Shown here one piece after another: positions 17,556 to 26,837 of a stretch of DNA of 64,000 nt. Position 1 is the stretch's first letter, and each line of letters opens with the position of its first letter. Source of the DNA: Cypionkella psychrotolerans (GTDB taxonomy: Bacteria; Pseudomonadota; Alphaproteobacteria; Rhodobacterales; Rhodobacteraceae). The position numbers and the translations under genes are program-made. The stretch is from NCBI RefSeq assembly GCF_001294535.1, contig NZ_LGIC01000031.1, forward strand, positions 124,001-188,000, given 5' to 3'. The notes beneath the pieces were generated by a model. That model made no database searches. It was given only the letters and a program-made list of their open reading frames with translations, and was not told where the DNA came from.

Positions 17556-18065
17556 TTAATCAAGACCTTCTGGCGGATCGACGATGATGCGGCCAGCGGT
17601 GAGGTCTACCGTGGGGACTGCTTTGAGCGTGAAGGGCAACAGCAAGCCGGATTTCAGGCCGGGGCCTGCAATTTCCAACAGATCGCCCGCGCCGTGGTTG
17701 TGTACGGCTTGCACGCGGCCAAGTTCTTTGCCGCCAGTGTCGAACGCGGCGAGGCCGATCAGATCGGCGTGGTAAAATTCATCATCGGGCAGGTGGGGGA
17801 GTTTTTTCTTGTCAACATATAGGCTTATGCCTTTCAGGGCATCGGCCTGTTCTTTGGTTTCCACGCCTATGATGCGCGCGCCAAGACCGCCTGCGACGGG
17901 GCGGGTCAGTTTGATTTTGTAGGTGGTTTGGCCGTCTTCGCTGTAAAGCGGGCCATAAGACGCGATGGCTTCGGGGTCGGTGCAGAAGCTTTTCAGCCGC
18001 ACTTCGCCTTGCACGCCGAAAGAGCCTGCGATGGCGCCGACGCAGATGTGGTCTGGGTTGGGCAT
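17556..18065 (-). CDS. rimM: Ribosome maturation factor RimM
   Basis: The 169-residue factor acts in 30S subunit maturation with S19. The N-terminal RimM domain starts [20 protein letters not shown]. The PRC-barrel part includes [20 protein letters not shown] and ends near [20 protein letters not shown]. It lies between rpsP and the unknown membrane protein gene, as in related genomes. Confidence 0.95.
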   Translation of the reverse strand: MPNPDHICVGAIAGSFGVQGEVRLKSFCTDPEAIASYGPLYSEDGQTTYKIKLTRPVAGGLGARIIGVETKEQADALKGISLYVDKKKLPHLPDDEFYHADLIGLAAFDTGGKELGRVQAVHNHGAGDLLEIAGPGLKSGLLLPFTLKAVPTVDLTAGRIIVDPPEGLD

Positions 18066-18132
18066 GAGACTCTCCGATGCTAAGATGCGGCCCCCGGATG
18101 GGAGCCGCAGTTTTCAGGAATCAGCAAGCTGA

Positions 18133-18483
18133 TTATTCAGCAGCTGCCGGTGCTTCTGCGCGCGCGGCTTTCTTCTTGGTCAGTTCGGCCATACGTTTGC
18201 CTGGGACGGCCGATTTCGGGTTCGAGCGGACCTTTTTCGCCAGCACACCAGCGGCTTCCAGCATACGCGCGATACGGTCGGTTGGCTGAGCGCCTTGGCT
18301 CAGCCAATATTGCACGCGCTCCATATTCATTTTCACGCGCTCTTCGCTGTCTTTGGCCAAGAGCGGGTTATAGGTGCCCAGCTTTTCCAGGAAGCGGCCA
18401 TCGCGCGGGTTGCGGCTGTCGGTGGCGACGATCGAATAGTGCGGGCGCTTTTTCGAACCACCGCGGGCGAGGCGAATTTTCAT
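18133..18483 (-). CDS. rpsP: 30S ribosomal protein S16
   Basis: The protein of about 116 residues begins [20 protein letters not shown] and contains [13 protein letters not shown]. The C-terminal tail is Ala/Lys/Glu-rich. An ATG two codons upstream (MSMKIR) is equally possible and sits closer to the GGAG ribosome-binding site. It is preceded by the chorismate mutase gene and followed by rimM. Confidence 0.96.
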   Translation of the reverse strand: MKIRLARGGSKKRPHYSIVATDSRNPRDGRFLEKLGTYNPLLAKDSEERVKMNMERVQYWLSQGAQPTDRIARMLEAAGVLAKKVRSNPKSAVPGKRMAELTKKKAARAEAPAAAE

Positions 18484-18531
18484 GGACATGGTGTAGTCTC
18501 CTTAGGTTTGGTTGGAACCGCGTGTCTGCGG

Positions 18532-18828
18532 TTATTTCTGAAGTTGTTCGTGATGCCTGATGACTTCGGAGATGATGAAGGTCAGGAATTTCTTGGCGAA
18601 TTCGGGGTCGAGGTCGGCTTCTTTCGAAAGCCATTCCAGCCGTTCGATCTGGCGCGCTTCGCGGCTGGGATCGGACGGGGGAAGATCGTGTTCGGCTTTC
18701 AGACGCCCCACGGCTTGGGTGCGCTTGAAGCGTTCGGCAAGGGTGTAGACGAGGATCGCATCGAGGCGGTCGATGCTCTCGCGGTGGTCTTTCAACAGTT
18801 CGGCGGCGATGGTGGTGGCGTCGGTCAT
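18532..18828 (-). CDS. Chorismate mutase (AroQ type)
   Basis: The 98-residue all-helical enzyme converts chorismate to prephenate for phenylalanine and tyrosine synthesis. The AroQ pattern is visible: HRESIDRLDAILVYTLAERF, then VGRLKAEHDLPPSDPSREAR. K and R residues fall at the expected active-site positions, with a C-terminal EVIRHHEQLQ. Its start overlaps the GNAT gene stop by 4 bp, so it is translated with the acetyltransferases. Confidence 0.92.
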   Translation of the reverse strand: MTDATTIAAELLKDHRESIDRLDAILVYTLAERFKRTQAVGRLKAEHDLPPSDPSREARQIERLEWLSKEADLDPEFAKKFLTFIISEVIRHHEQLQK

Positions 18829-19355
18829 TGTAGGGACTCCGGGGCGGGGTGACGCCAGATTTGGCTGGCACCGAAGGTTTCGTGGATGAAATCGCCGTCG
18901 CGAGTGCAGCCCATGCGCTGCGCCAGCGCCTGACTGCGCAGGTTATTATCGGCGATCAGGCTGATGGCGGTTTTCCAGCCAAGGCTGTCATAGGCAAAGT
19001 GGCGGGCAGCGCGGGCGGCTTCGTGTGCCAGGCCTTTGCCTTCGGCCTCAGATGCCCAGATCGACCAGCCGAGTTCGGGTTCTGGCCAGCCTTCGGGGAA
19101 CCACGGGCCTGCCATACCGAGGGCGGCGTCGGTGGTTTTGTCGGCCAGAATGAACATCGAATAGCCACGATGCAGCCAATGCCCGGTTAGATGGCCAAAG
19201 CTGCGCCAAGCCTGCGCGCGGCTGACGGGCCCACCGACATAGGCGCTGCGGGGCGAGGCGAGGAAAACCGCCATCGCCTCAAAATCCGACGACTTCGGCC
19301 CACGCAGGCGCAGGTTTGCGGTTTCGATCACCGGGATGCCCGTGAGTTCGATCAT
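18825..19355 (-). CDS. GNAT-family N-acetyltransferase (RimJ/RimL type), copy 1
   Basis: The 176-residue acetyl-CoA-dependent transferase begins IPVIETANLRLRGPKSSDFE. It carries the acetyl-CoA loop region (EAEGKGLAHEAARAARHFAY) and a terminal ALAQRMGCTRDGDF typical of ribosomal-protein acetyltransferases. It is a diverged tandem paralogue of the next gene upstream, sharing the WPEPELGW/YPEPELGW segment. It overlaps neighbours by 4 bp at both ends. The substrate is unknown. Confidence 0.9.
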   Translation of the reverse strand: MIELTGIPVIETANLRLRGPKSSDFEAMAVFLASPRSAYVGGPVSRAQAWRSFGHLTGHWLHRGYSMFILADKTTDAALGMAGPWFPEGWPEPELGWSIWASEAEGKGLAHEAARAARHFAYDSLGWKTAISLIADNNLRSQALAQRMGCTRDGDFIHETFGASQIWRHPAPESLQ

Positions 19356-19888
19356 ACCAGTCTCCGCAGATCGTGGCGGATCACCACATCGGTGGCGTCC
19401 GCGCCGGGGGCATCGGTTTGCACGCCGCCAAGGCGCAGGCCAAGCGCGATGGACCGGGCGTTGCCGGGGTCGATGTAGTTGTCGATATGATCCCACCCAA
19501 AGGTATCATGCGCCCAAACCATCACAGCGCGGGCGCCTTCGCCGGCAAGGCCACGGCCTTCGGCGTGATCGACCACATACCAGCCGAGTTCGGGTTCGGG
19601 ATAGCCCATCGGTTGATAGACGCCAACTTCGCCAAGGTATTCGCCGGTCTCGCGATCATCCATCGAGAACGGACCAAAGCCCATCAGCGGCCATTGACCT
19701 ACCTCGGATGCGAAAATCCGCCACGCCTGCTCGGCAGTAAAAGGCCCACCTTCCCAGATCGCACGGTCGGAGGCGTAGAACGCTTGGCGGTGCGCGAAAT
19801 CTTCGAAACGCGGCATACGCAGACGCAAACGCTCGGTCGCAAGGACCGGCGCTGTGGCGTGGGCGATATGCTGCGGACGGGTGATCAT
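19352..19888 (-). CDS. GNAT-family N-acetyltransferase (RimJ/RimL type), copy 2
   Basis: The 178-residue paralogue of the downstream acetyltransferase contains VLATERLRLRMPRFEDF, EPELGWYVVDHAEGRGLAGE and the terminal ALGLRLGGVQTD. It starts within the last bases of ffh (4-bp overlap), so translation is likely coupled to the signal-recognition-particle protein. Duplication followed by divergence is the simplest origin for the pair. Confidence 0.9.
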   Translation of the reverse strand: MITRPQHIAHATAPVLATERLRLRMPRFEDFAHRQAFYASDRAIWEGGPFTAEQAWRIFASEVGQWPLMGFGPFSMDDRETGEYLGEVGVYQPMGYPEPELGWYVVDHAEGRGLAGEGARAVMVWAHDTFGWDHIDNYIDPGNARSIALGLRLGGVQTDAPGADATDVVIRHDLRRLV

Positions 19889-21384
19889 TTCTTCTTCATC
19901 AATCCCGAAAGGCTGGAGGGCAGCGACAGACCGCGCGGCATACCGGGGAATCCGCCGCCCATGCCGAGACCTTGTTTCATGCCTTTGGCGGCTTCGGCCA
20001 TGGCTTCGGGCGACATGTTGGCCATATCGGGCATCCCGCCCTTGGCACCAATCATCTGCTTGATGGCGTTTTTCATGGCACCACCTTTGCCCATTTTCTT
20101 CATCATATCGGCCATTTGCTTGTGCTGCTTCAGAAGCTTGTTCACTTCTGACACCTCAAGCCCTGCTCCGGCGGCAATGCGCTTTTTACGCGACGCGGCC
20201 AGCAGATCGGGGTTGGCGCGCTCTTTCTTGGTCATCGAATTGACCAAGGCGATCTGATGGGTCAGCATTTTGTCGTTAAAGCCCGCAGCTTCGGCTTTCT
20301 TGGCCATGCCGCCCATGCCGGGCATCATGCCCATCACGCCCTGCATCCCGCCCATTTTCTGCATCTGTTCAAGTTGGCTTTTCAGGTCGTTCATGTTGAA
20401 CAGACCCTTGGCGAAGCGCCGTGCCATCCGCTCGGCTTGTTCGGCCTCAAAGGTTTCGCGGGCCTTTTCGACCAGCGCCACAATGTCGCCCATGCCAAGG
20501 ATGCGGCCTGCAACACGTTCAGCCTCGAACGTCTCCAGCGCATCCATCTTTTCGCCAAGACCGACAAAGCGGATCGGCTTGCCGGTGACAGCGCGCATCG
20601 AAAGCGCGGCACCGCCGCGACCGTCGCCGTCCATCCGGGTGAGGACAACCCCCGAGATGCCGACTTTGGCGTCAAATTCCGAGGCTACGTTGACCGCATC
20701 TTGCCCGGTCAGACCATCGACCACCAGCAGGGTTTCGCGGGGCTGGGCGATGTCGCGGACGGCTTGGATTTCCGCCATCAGCACTTCGTCGATGTGCAGA
20801 CGGCCAGCGGTGTCGAAGAACACCACGTCATAGCCCCCCATCGCGGCTTGGGTTTTCGCGCGTTTGGCGATCTGGACGGCGGATTCGCCTTTGACGATCG
20901 GCAGGCTGTCGACGCCGACTTGCGCAGCGAGGATCGCCAACTGCTCCATAGCCGCCGGGCGGTTGGTGTCGAGCGAGGCCAACAGCACGCGCTTGCCGTT
21001 GCGCTCTTTCAGGCGCTTGGCCAGCTTGGCGGTGGTGGTGGTCTTGCCCGAACCTTGCAGACCGACCATCAGGATGGCGGACGGCGGGTTGTCGATTTTC
21101 AGCGCTTCGGGTTCATCATCGCCCGCCAGCACGCGCACGAGTTCGTCGTGGACGATCTTGACGACTTGCTGGCCGGGAGTGATCGACTTGGTGACAGCTT
21201 GGCCAATGGCGCGGACTTTGACGGCTTTGACGAAATTGCGCGCGACTTCCAGCGACACGTCTGCATCCAGCAGGGCAGTGCGGACTTCGCGTAGCGCGGT
21301 GTCAACGTCGGCTTCCGAGAGCGCGCCGGCCTTGGTCAAGCGGTCGAACACGCCACCAAGGCGTTCTGACAGGCTTTCAAACAT
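19885..21384 (-). CDS. ffh: Signal recognition particle protein Ffh
   Basis: The SRP54 GTPase of about 499 residues delivers ribosome-nascent-chain complexes to the membrane. It has an N domain (residues 1-90) and a G domain with P-loop GLQGSGKTTTTAKLA, DTAGR and TRMDGDGRGGAA. The methionine-rich M domain (about 320-460) binds 4.5S RNA and signal peptides. The C-terminus carries an extra Gly/Met/Pro-rich tail ending LMKKK. GGAGAG precedes the ATG; an in-frame GTG directly before it is possible. It is the first gene of the ffh-GNAT-GNAT-chorismate mutase-rpsP run. Confidence 0.96.
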   Translation of the reverse strand: MFESLSERLGGVFDRLTKAGALSEADVDTALREVRTALLDADVSLEVARNFVKAVKVRAIGQAVTKSITPGQQVVKIVHDELVRVLAGDDEPEALKIDNPPSAILMVGLQGSGKTTTTAKLAKRLKERNGKRVLLASLDTNRPAAMEQLAILAAQVGVDSLPIVKGESAVQIAKRAKTQAAMGGYDVVFFDTAGRLHIDEVLMAEIQAVRDIAQPRETLLVVDGLTGQDAVNVASEFDAKVGISGVVLTRMDGDGRGGAALSMRAVTGKPIRFVGLGEKMDALETFEAERVAGRILGMGDIVALVEKARETFEAEQAERMARRFAKGLFNMNDLKSQLEQMQKMGGMQGVMGMMPGMGGMAKKAEAAGFNDKMLTHQIALVNSMTKKERANPDLLAASRKKRIAAGAGLEVSEVNKLLKQHKQMADMMKKMGKGGAMKNAIKQMIGAKGGMPDMANMSPEAMAEAAKGMKQGLGMGGGFPGMPRGLSLPSSLSGLMKKK

Positions 21385-21583
21385 CACGCTCTCCTAGATC
21401 AAAACCCCGATATGGGGCGCTACGGCGGGTTTCCCAAGGCCAATGCGAAACAGCACCTGTGGGCGCAACGCGCTGACAGGTGGCGATCCCGGCATAAGCC
21501 AAGGGACCGGAAGCGGTTGCCTCCGGGGGAATTGGTTCGGGCGATACGCGGTTGGGGGGGCAGAGTCAAGCAGGGCTGGGTGA

Positions 21584-22090
21584 TCAGCGTTTTTTCGGAC
21601 GCTTTTGGGTCTGCCCGGTCTTTTGGTTCAACCAAGTGTTGATTTGTTGCACCGCTGTCTTTGCTTCTGATCCCGAGCGGAAGATTGCGGATAGGGGGAG
21701 TGGTGGGCCAGAGGTGAAGCTCAGCACGGCGCGGTGACTTGGCCCGGCCCTGCTGTCGCCGTCATTGGCGCTGGTTTCCAACACCGCCTTGGTCACCTCG
21801 GCCAAGGGACGGCTTTGCTCGCGGGCACCTAAGACACCGATGCTGCGCAGGGTCAGCGAATTGCTGGGGCGGTCGAACACCGCCACCTCTTGCCGCACGA
21901 AGACGATGAACACCACGCCGAACAGGCCAAACAGCAGCGCGAGGACGGTCAGATCGCTGTGATCGTTTGAGAAGAATTTGGCCAGCCAGATCGCCGCGAA
22001 CAGCAGCATGGCAGCGGCGATCCCGATGCCCATCAGCACCGGTCTTTTGCGCAGCACCAAGCGATCCGGCGATGAGGAAACAAGCTTCAT
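21584..22090 (-). CDS. Two-helix membrane protein of unknown function
   Basis: The protein of about 168 residues (MKLVSSSPDRLVLRKRPVLM) has two adjacent membrane helices (about residues 20-38 and 46-64). A soluble PH-domain-like beta-rich part of about 100 residues follows. The ATG at 22090 has AGAGG in front; a GTG eight codons upstream is an alternative. It has no recognised family and is a single gene. Confidence 0.65.
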   Translation of the reverse strand: MKLVSSSPDRLVLRKRPVLMGIGIAAAMLLFAAIWLAKFFSNDHSDLTVLALLFGLFGVVFIVFVRQEVAVFDRPSNSLTLRSIGVLGAREQSRPLAEVTKAVLETSANDGDSRAGPSHRAVLSFTSGPPLPLSAIFRSGSEAKTAVQQINTWLNQKTGQTQKRPKKR

Positions 22091-22236
22091 GATGGCCTCT
22101 GGCGGCTTGAACACCCTGACCTTAGCATCCGCCTAAGCAGCGCTTCGGGCAAGCCTTATGTCTAAGCCGACAAACCCCTTGCTTTATCTGCAGCCTTTGC
22201 TGATTTATGTGCGCAAATGCACAGGGGATCTGCTCG

Positions 22237-23118
22237 ATGGATAACTGGGACGAGATCAGGACGGCGTTTCAGGTGGCGCGGATGGGCACGGTCTCTGGGG
22301 CGGCCGAGGTGATGGGGGTGCATCATGCCACGGTGATCCGGCATATCGACAGTCTGGAAAAGCGGTTGGGGGCGAAGCTGTTTCAGCGCCATGCGCGCGG
22401 TTATACGCCGACGGAATCCGGGCGGGATTTGTTATCGGTGGCGCAAACCACCGAGGATCAGTTTGGTCAGCTGGCCAGCCGGATCAAGGGTCAGGGCGAG
22501 ACCGTGGCGGGCGAGTTGGTGGTGACCTCAATCACCGGGATTGCACATCTGCTGGCGCCGGTTTTCGCGACCTTCCAAGAGGCGCATCCGGCGGTGGTGA
22601 TCCGGTTTCTGACCGATATGCGGCTGTATCGGCTGGATTATGGCGAAGCGCACGTGGCGATCCGGGCGGGGGCGACGCCGCAAGAGCCGGACAATGTCGC
22701 GCTGCCCTTGGTGAAGATGCAGTTCGGGCTTTATGCCTCGAAAGCCTATGTAGCACGGCATGGGCTGCCGAATGGCGAAGCCGAGCTGGTGCTGCACCGT
22801 TTCGTTGGCGTTGATAACCTTGATAACCGCGCGCCGTTCTATCGCTGGCTGCGGGAACGAGTGTCGCAAGATCGGCTGACCTTCCGCGTCAACGAGCCTG
22901 CGGCATCGGAAGCGGCGGTGAAGGCGGGGATGGGGCTGGGGTTCATGCGGGCGCATGAGGCGCGGCTGGACCCCGATCTGGTCGAGGTGATGGCACCGAT
23001 CCCGGAATGGGACTCGCCGCTCTGGATCGTGACGCATGTGGATTTGCACCGGACCTTGAAGGTGCAGAGCTTCCTGAGCTGTTTGCGGCAATCGGCGGCA
23101 ACGTGGTGCAGCGCTTGA
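22237..23118 (+). CDS. LysR-family transcriptional regulator
   Basis: The 293-residue regulator has an N-terminal winged helix (TAFQVARMGTVSGAAEVMGV, then HHATVIRHIDSLEKRLGAKL). The effector-binding domain begins near residue 90 (GELVVTSITGIAHLLAPVFA). The start at 22237 was chosen because AGGGGATC lies upstream. The next gene, an EamA-type exporter, overlaps its 3' end, so LysR may control export of a metabolite in cis. Confidence 0.88.
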   Translation: MDNWDEIRTAFQVARMGTVSGAAEVMGVHHATVIRHIDSLEKRLGAKLFQRHARGYTPTESGRDLLSVAQTTEDQFGQLASRIKGQGETVAGELVVTSITGIAHLLAPVFATFQEAHPAVVIRFLTDMRLYRLDYGEAHVAIRAGATPQEPDNVALPLVKMQFGLYASKAYVARHGLPNGEAELVLHRFVGVDNLDNRAPFYRWLRERVSQDRLTFRVNEPAASEAAVKAGMGLGFMRAHEARLDPDLVEVMAPIPEWDSPLWIVTHVDLHRTLKVQSFLSCLRQSAATWCSA

Positions 23119-24017
23119 GGCTTTGGGCCACATTAAGCCCACCCCAACGTGGCCATGTTGCGATGTTGGCGTTTTCAGCCCTGGTCGCGGGCAGCTTTAG
23201 TCTGGGGGCAATGGCGGCCCCGCATGTCTCGCCCGCGGCCTTGACGGTGGCGCGGTTTGCTTTGGCAGGGGCTCTGGTGGGGCTGGCGGCATTTCTCACC
23301 GTGGGGGTGCCGCGCAAGACATGGGCGGCACCGTGGCGTTATGTCGTCTTGGGCGGGTTGCTCGCGTGTTATTTCGTGCTGATGTTCTGGGGCTTGCAGA
23401 CGGCGGAAGCCGTGCCGACGGCGGCGGTGTTCACGCTGACGCCGTTGATGGCGGCAGGGTTTGCCTGGCTGCTGTTGGGGCAAATCACCACCGTCCGGAT
23501 GGGTTTGGCCTTGGCGATCGGGGCTGTTGGCGCGCTGTGGGTAATCTTTCGCGGTGATCTGGCAGCTTTGGCGCGGTTTGAGGTTGGACGCGGCGAGGTG
23601 GTCTATTTCTTCGGCTGCATTGCACATGCGCTTTATGCGCCGATGGTGCGAAAACTGAACCGGGGCGAGCCTGCATTGGTGTTCACCTTCGGCATGATGC
23701 TGGCAGGCTTTGTGATTCTGTGCCTGTGGGGTTGGCGCGATGTGCTGGTGACGGATTGGGCCGCCCTGCCCGCTATCGTGTGGATTTGTTTGGTTTATGT
23801 ATCGGTCGCGGCCTCTGCGATGACCTTTGTTTTGCTGCAATTTGCCACGCTGCGACTGCCTTCGGCCAAGGTGATGGCCTATACCTATTTGGTGCCAAGC
23901 TGGGTGATCCTGTGGGAAATCGCGCTTGGCCGCGCAGCACCGCCGATAAATGTGCTGGGCGGTGTCATTCTAACCGCTTTGGCTTTATTCCTGCTGTTGA
24001 AGGATGAAACGGCATAG
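23106..24017 (+). CDS. DMT/EamA-family transporter
   Basis: This inner-membrane protein of about 303 residues has ten predicted helices in two EamA repeats. The first spans about residues 15-145 and the second 150-300; the last helix is VLGGVILTALALFLLLKDET. Members export amino acids, purines or other metabolites. The start is uncertain: GTG at 23103 or 23106 overlaps the lysR stop, and ATG at 23163 would remove part of helix 1. It is co-transcribed with lysR. Confidence 0.85.
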   Translation: MQRLRLWATLSPPQRGHVAMLAFSALVAGSFSLGAMAAPHVSPAALTVARFALAGALVGLAAFLTVGVPRKTWAAPWRYVVLGGLLACYFVLMFWGLQTAEAVPTAAVFTLTPLMAAGFAWLLLGQITTVRMGLALAIGAVGALWVIFRGDLAALARFEVGRGEVVYFFGCIAHALYAPMVRKLNRGEPALVFTFGMMLAGFVILCLWGWRDVLVTDWAALPAIVWICLVYVSVAASAMTFVLLQFATLRLPSAKVMAYTYLVPSWVILWEIALGRAAPPINVLGGVILTALALFLLLKDETA

Positions 24018-24018
24018 C

Positions 24019-24032
24019 GTAAACGTTTTCAC
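24019..24032. promoter_or_regulatory. LacI-type operator upstream of xylB (half-degenerate)
   Basis: GTAAACGTTTTCAC closely resembles the perfect palindrome GTGAAAACGTTTTCAC found at 29787-29802. The right half is identical and the left half has lost two bases. Confidence 0.5.
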
Positions 24033-24040
24033 AACTGGCA

Positions 24041-24054
24041 TGTTAGCGCTAATA
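24041..24054. promoter_or_regulatory. Second LacI-type operator upstream of xylB
   Basis: TGTTAGCGCTAATA contains the perfect 10-bp palindrome TTAGCGCTAA with the central CG typical of LacI-family sites. It lies 35 bp before the xylB start codon and 22 bp from the other operator-like site. A LacI-type XylR is the usual xylose regulator in alphaproteobacteria. Confidence 0.65.
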
Positions 24055-24088
24055 GTGCTGGATGCGATCGGTTCTGGAGGGGACACAT

Positions 24089-25525
24089 ATGTATATCGGG
24101 CTCGATCTGGGCACCTCGGGTCTGAAGGGCATCTTGATGGATGACAGCCAGCAAGTGCTGGCCGAAGCCACCGCCCCCTTGACGGTGGAGCGCCCGGCGG
24201 AGGGGTGGTCAGAGCAGGCCCCGACCTCGTGGATTGCAGCGGCGGAGCTGGTGCTGGGCAAATTGGCCGAGCATGGCTTGGGGGCGGTGAAGGGCATCGG
24301 GCTTTCCGGCCATATGCATGGCGCGACCTTGCTGGACGCATCAGATGCGGTGCTGCGCCCCTGCATCCTGTGGAACGATACCCGCAGCTTTGCTGAGGCG
24401 GCAAGCTTGGATGCCAAGCCAGAGTTCCGCGCTCTGTCCGGTAATATCGTGTTCCCCGGCTTCACCGCGCCGAAACTCGATTGGCTGCGCAAGCACGAGC
24501 CTGCGATCTGGGCTAAAGTCGCCAAGATCCTGCTGCCGAAAGATTATCTGCGGCTGTGGCTGACGGGCGAGCATGTGTCTGAGATGTCAGACGCCGCTGG
24601 TACGGCTTGGCTGGATACCGGCAAGCGCGCGTGGTCGGACGTTTTGCTGGCGGATACCGGGCTTTCCCGCGCGCAGATGCCGCGTTTGGTGGAAGGCTCA
24701 GAGATTTCTGGGGTGCTTCGAGGTGCGTTGGCCAATCGTTTCGGTATGCCTGCCGGCGTGGTCGTGGCCGGGGGTGGTGGTGATAACGCGGCCTCGGGCG
24801 TTGGTGTCGGTGTGGTGCGGGCGGGCGAGGCGTTTGTGTCTTTGGGCACGAGCGGAGTGTTGTTTGCCGCCAATGATGGCTATCAGCCCGACCCTGCGAC
24901 GGCGGTGCATACGTTCTGCCACGCCCTGCCGAACACCTGGCACCAGATGGGGGTGGTTCTGGCTGCGACCGATGCTTTGAACTGGTATTCCAAACTGGTC
25001 GGGGCGGATGCCGCGACCTTGACGGGCGAAGTCGGCCCGCTGCAAGCGCCGGGTAAGACGGTGTTCCTGCCCTATCTGGGGGGGGAGCGCACGCCGTTGA
25101 ATAGCGCCTCAATCCGAGGCGCGTTCACCGGCTTGGAACATGCCACCGACCGCCAAGCGGGCACCCGCGCGGTGTTGGAGGGCGTGACCTTTGCCTTCCG
25201 CGATTGCCGCGACGCTTTGGCCGCGACGGGGACGAAGTTGGAGCATTTGCTGGCGGTGGGCGGCGGTTCGCGGTCCGACTACTGGCTGCGCGCGATTGCC
25301 ACCGCTTTGGATTGCCCGGTCAGCCTGCCAGTTGCGGGTGATTTTGGCGGAGCATTTGGCGCGGCCCGCCTTGGCCTGATGGCCGCGACCGGAGCTGGAG
25401 CTGAAATCGCCACCCTGCCCGAAATTGCGCGGGAAATCCTGCCCGATCCGAAACTGAAAGACGCCTTTGATGCGGGCCACGCCCGCTATCGTGCTGCACA
25501 AACCGCCATAAGGAGCCTCGCATGA
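24089..25525 (+). CDS. xylB: Xylulokinase
   Basis: The 478-residue FGGY kinase converts D-xylulose to xylulose 5-phosphate. The N-terminal phosphate-binding loop is [17 protein letters not shown]. The FGGY substrate region contains [13 protein letters not shown] and [13 protein letters not shown]. The C-terminal ATP motif is [30 protein letters not shown] precedes the ATG. Its stop overlaps the xylA start by 4 bp. Confidence 0.95.
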   Translation: MYIGLDLGTSGLKGILMDDSQQVLAEATAPLTVERPAEGWSEQAPTSWIAAAELVLGKLAEHGLGAVKGIGLSGHMHGATLLDASDAVLRPCILWNDTRSFAEAASLDAKPEFRALSGNIVFPGFTAPKLDWLRKHEPAIWAKVAKILLPKDYLRLWLTGEHVSEMSDAAGTAWLDTGKRAWSDVLLADTGLSRAQMPRLVEGSEISGVLRGALANRFGMPAGVVVAGGGGDNAASGVGVGVVRAGEAFVSLGTSGVLFAANDGYQPDPATAVHTFCHALPNTWHQMGVVLAATDALNWYSKLVGADAATLTGEVGPLQAPGKTVFLPYLGGERTPLNSASIRGAFTGLEHATDRQAGTRAVLEGVTFAFRDCRDALAATGTKLEHLLAVGGGSRSDYWLRAIATALDCPVSLPVAGDFGGAFGAARLGLMAATGAGAEIATLPEIAREILPDPKLKDAFDAGHARYRAAQTAIRSLA

Positions 25526-26823
25526 CCGATTTTTTCAAGAACATCCCGCAGATCAAGTATGAGGGCGAAGGCTCGACCAACGAGTTTGCTTTCCGGCATT
25601 ACGACCCCGATGAGGTGCTGCTGGGCAAGCGGATGGAGGATCATCTGCGCTTTGCCGTCGCCTATTGGCATTCGTTCGCATGGCCGGGCGGCGACCCGTT
25701 TGGCGGCCAGACCTTCGATCGCCCGTGGTTCGGCGACACCATGGCGCTTGCCAAGCTGAAGGCCGATGTGGCGTTTGAGATGTTCGATATTCTTGGCACG
25801 CCGTTCTACGCCTTCCACGACGCCGATGCGCGACCTGAGGGGGCGACTTTCGCCGAATCCCTGCGCAACCTTGAAGAAATCGTGGATTATCTTGGAGAAA
25901 AGCAATCGAGCCACAAGGCCAAGTTGCTCTGGGGCACCGCCAATATGTTCAGCCACAAGCGCTGGATGTCGGGCGCTGCCACCAACCCGGACCCGGAAGT
26001 TTACGCCTATGCTGCCGCCACGGTGAAATCCTGTCTGGACGCGACGCATAAGCTCGGCGGCGCGAATTATGTGCTGTGGGGCGGGCGTGAGGGTTACGAG
26101 ACGCTGCTGAACACCGATCTGAAAGCCGAGCGCGCCCATGCGGGCCGGTTCCTGCAGTCGGTCGTCGAGTATAAGCACAAGATCGGCTACAAGGGCGCGA
26201 TCCTGATCGAGCCGAAGCCGCAAGAGCCGTCGAAGCATCAGTATGATTACGATGTGGCGACGGTGTACGGATTCCTGAAGGATTTCGGGCTGGAGAAAGA
26301 GGTTCAGGTCAACATCGAGCAGGGCCATGCGATTTTGGCGGGCCACTCGTTTGAACATGAAATCGCCTTGGCCTCGGCCTTGGGGATTTTCGGCTCGATC
26401 GACATGAATCGCAATGATTACCAATCCGGCTGGGACACCGACCAATTCCCGAACAACCACGCCGAAAAGGCGGTGGCGTTCTATGAGATCCTGCGGGCGG
26501 GCGGTTATACCACGGGTGGCACCAACTTTGACGCCAAGGTGCGGCGTCAGTCGCTGGACCCGGAGGATCTGATCCTCGCGCATGTCGGCGGCATGGATAC
26601 CTGCGCGCGGGCGCTGAAAGCAGCGGCGTATCTGCTGGAGGATGACACGTTGGAAGCGGCGCGGCGCGCGCGCTATGCGGGCTGGGAGCGTGAGGGGGCG
26701 AAGGCGATGCTGACGCAGCCGTTGGAAGTGATCGCCGAGGCGGTGATCAAGAACAACATCAACCCGCAACCGCGCTCGGGCCGTCAAGAACGGCTGGAGA
26801 ACTTGTGGAACCACTACATCTGA
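25522..26823 (+). CDS. xylA: Xylose isomerase
   Basis: The 433-residue class II enzyme interconverts D-xylose and D-xylulose. Catalytic H and D occur in [13 protein letters not shown]. Metal ligands lie in [35 protein letters not shown] and [19 protein letters not shown]. It follows xylB by overlap, giving a xylBA operon. The transporter and regulator are not in the window. Confidence 0.97.
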   Translation: MTDFFKNIPQIKYEGEGSTNEFAFRHYDPDEVLLGKRMEDHLRFAVAYWHSFAWPGGDPFGGQTFDRPWFGDTMALAKLKADVAFEMFDILGTPFYAFHDADARPEGATFAESLRNLEEIVDYLGEKQSSHKAKLLWGTANMFSHKRWMSGAATNPDPEVYAYAAATVKSCLDATHKLGGANYVLWGGREGYETLLNTDLKAERAHAGRFLQSVVEYKHKIGYKGAILIEPKPQEPSKHQYDYDVATVYGFLKDFGLEKEVQVNIEQGHAILAGHSFEHEIALASALGIFGSIDMNRNDYQSGWDTDQFPNNHAEKAVAFYEILRAGGYTTGGTNFDAKVRRQSLDPEDLILAHVGGMDTCARALKAAAYLLEDDTLEAARRARYAGWEREGAKAMLTQPLEVIAEAVIKNNINPQPRSGRQERLENLWNHYI

Positions 26824-26837
26824 GTAGCGGCTAAGAA

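Noticed and set aside
21400-21583. Possible 4.5S SRP RNA next to ffh
   Set aside because: Neither strand has the conserved apical GGTCAGG...CCGGAAGG...AGCAG region, so an ffs gene cannot be supported.
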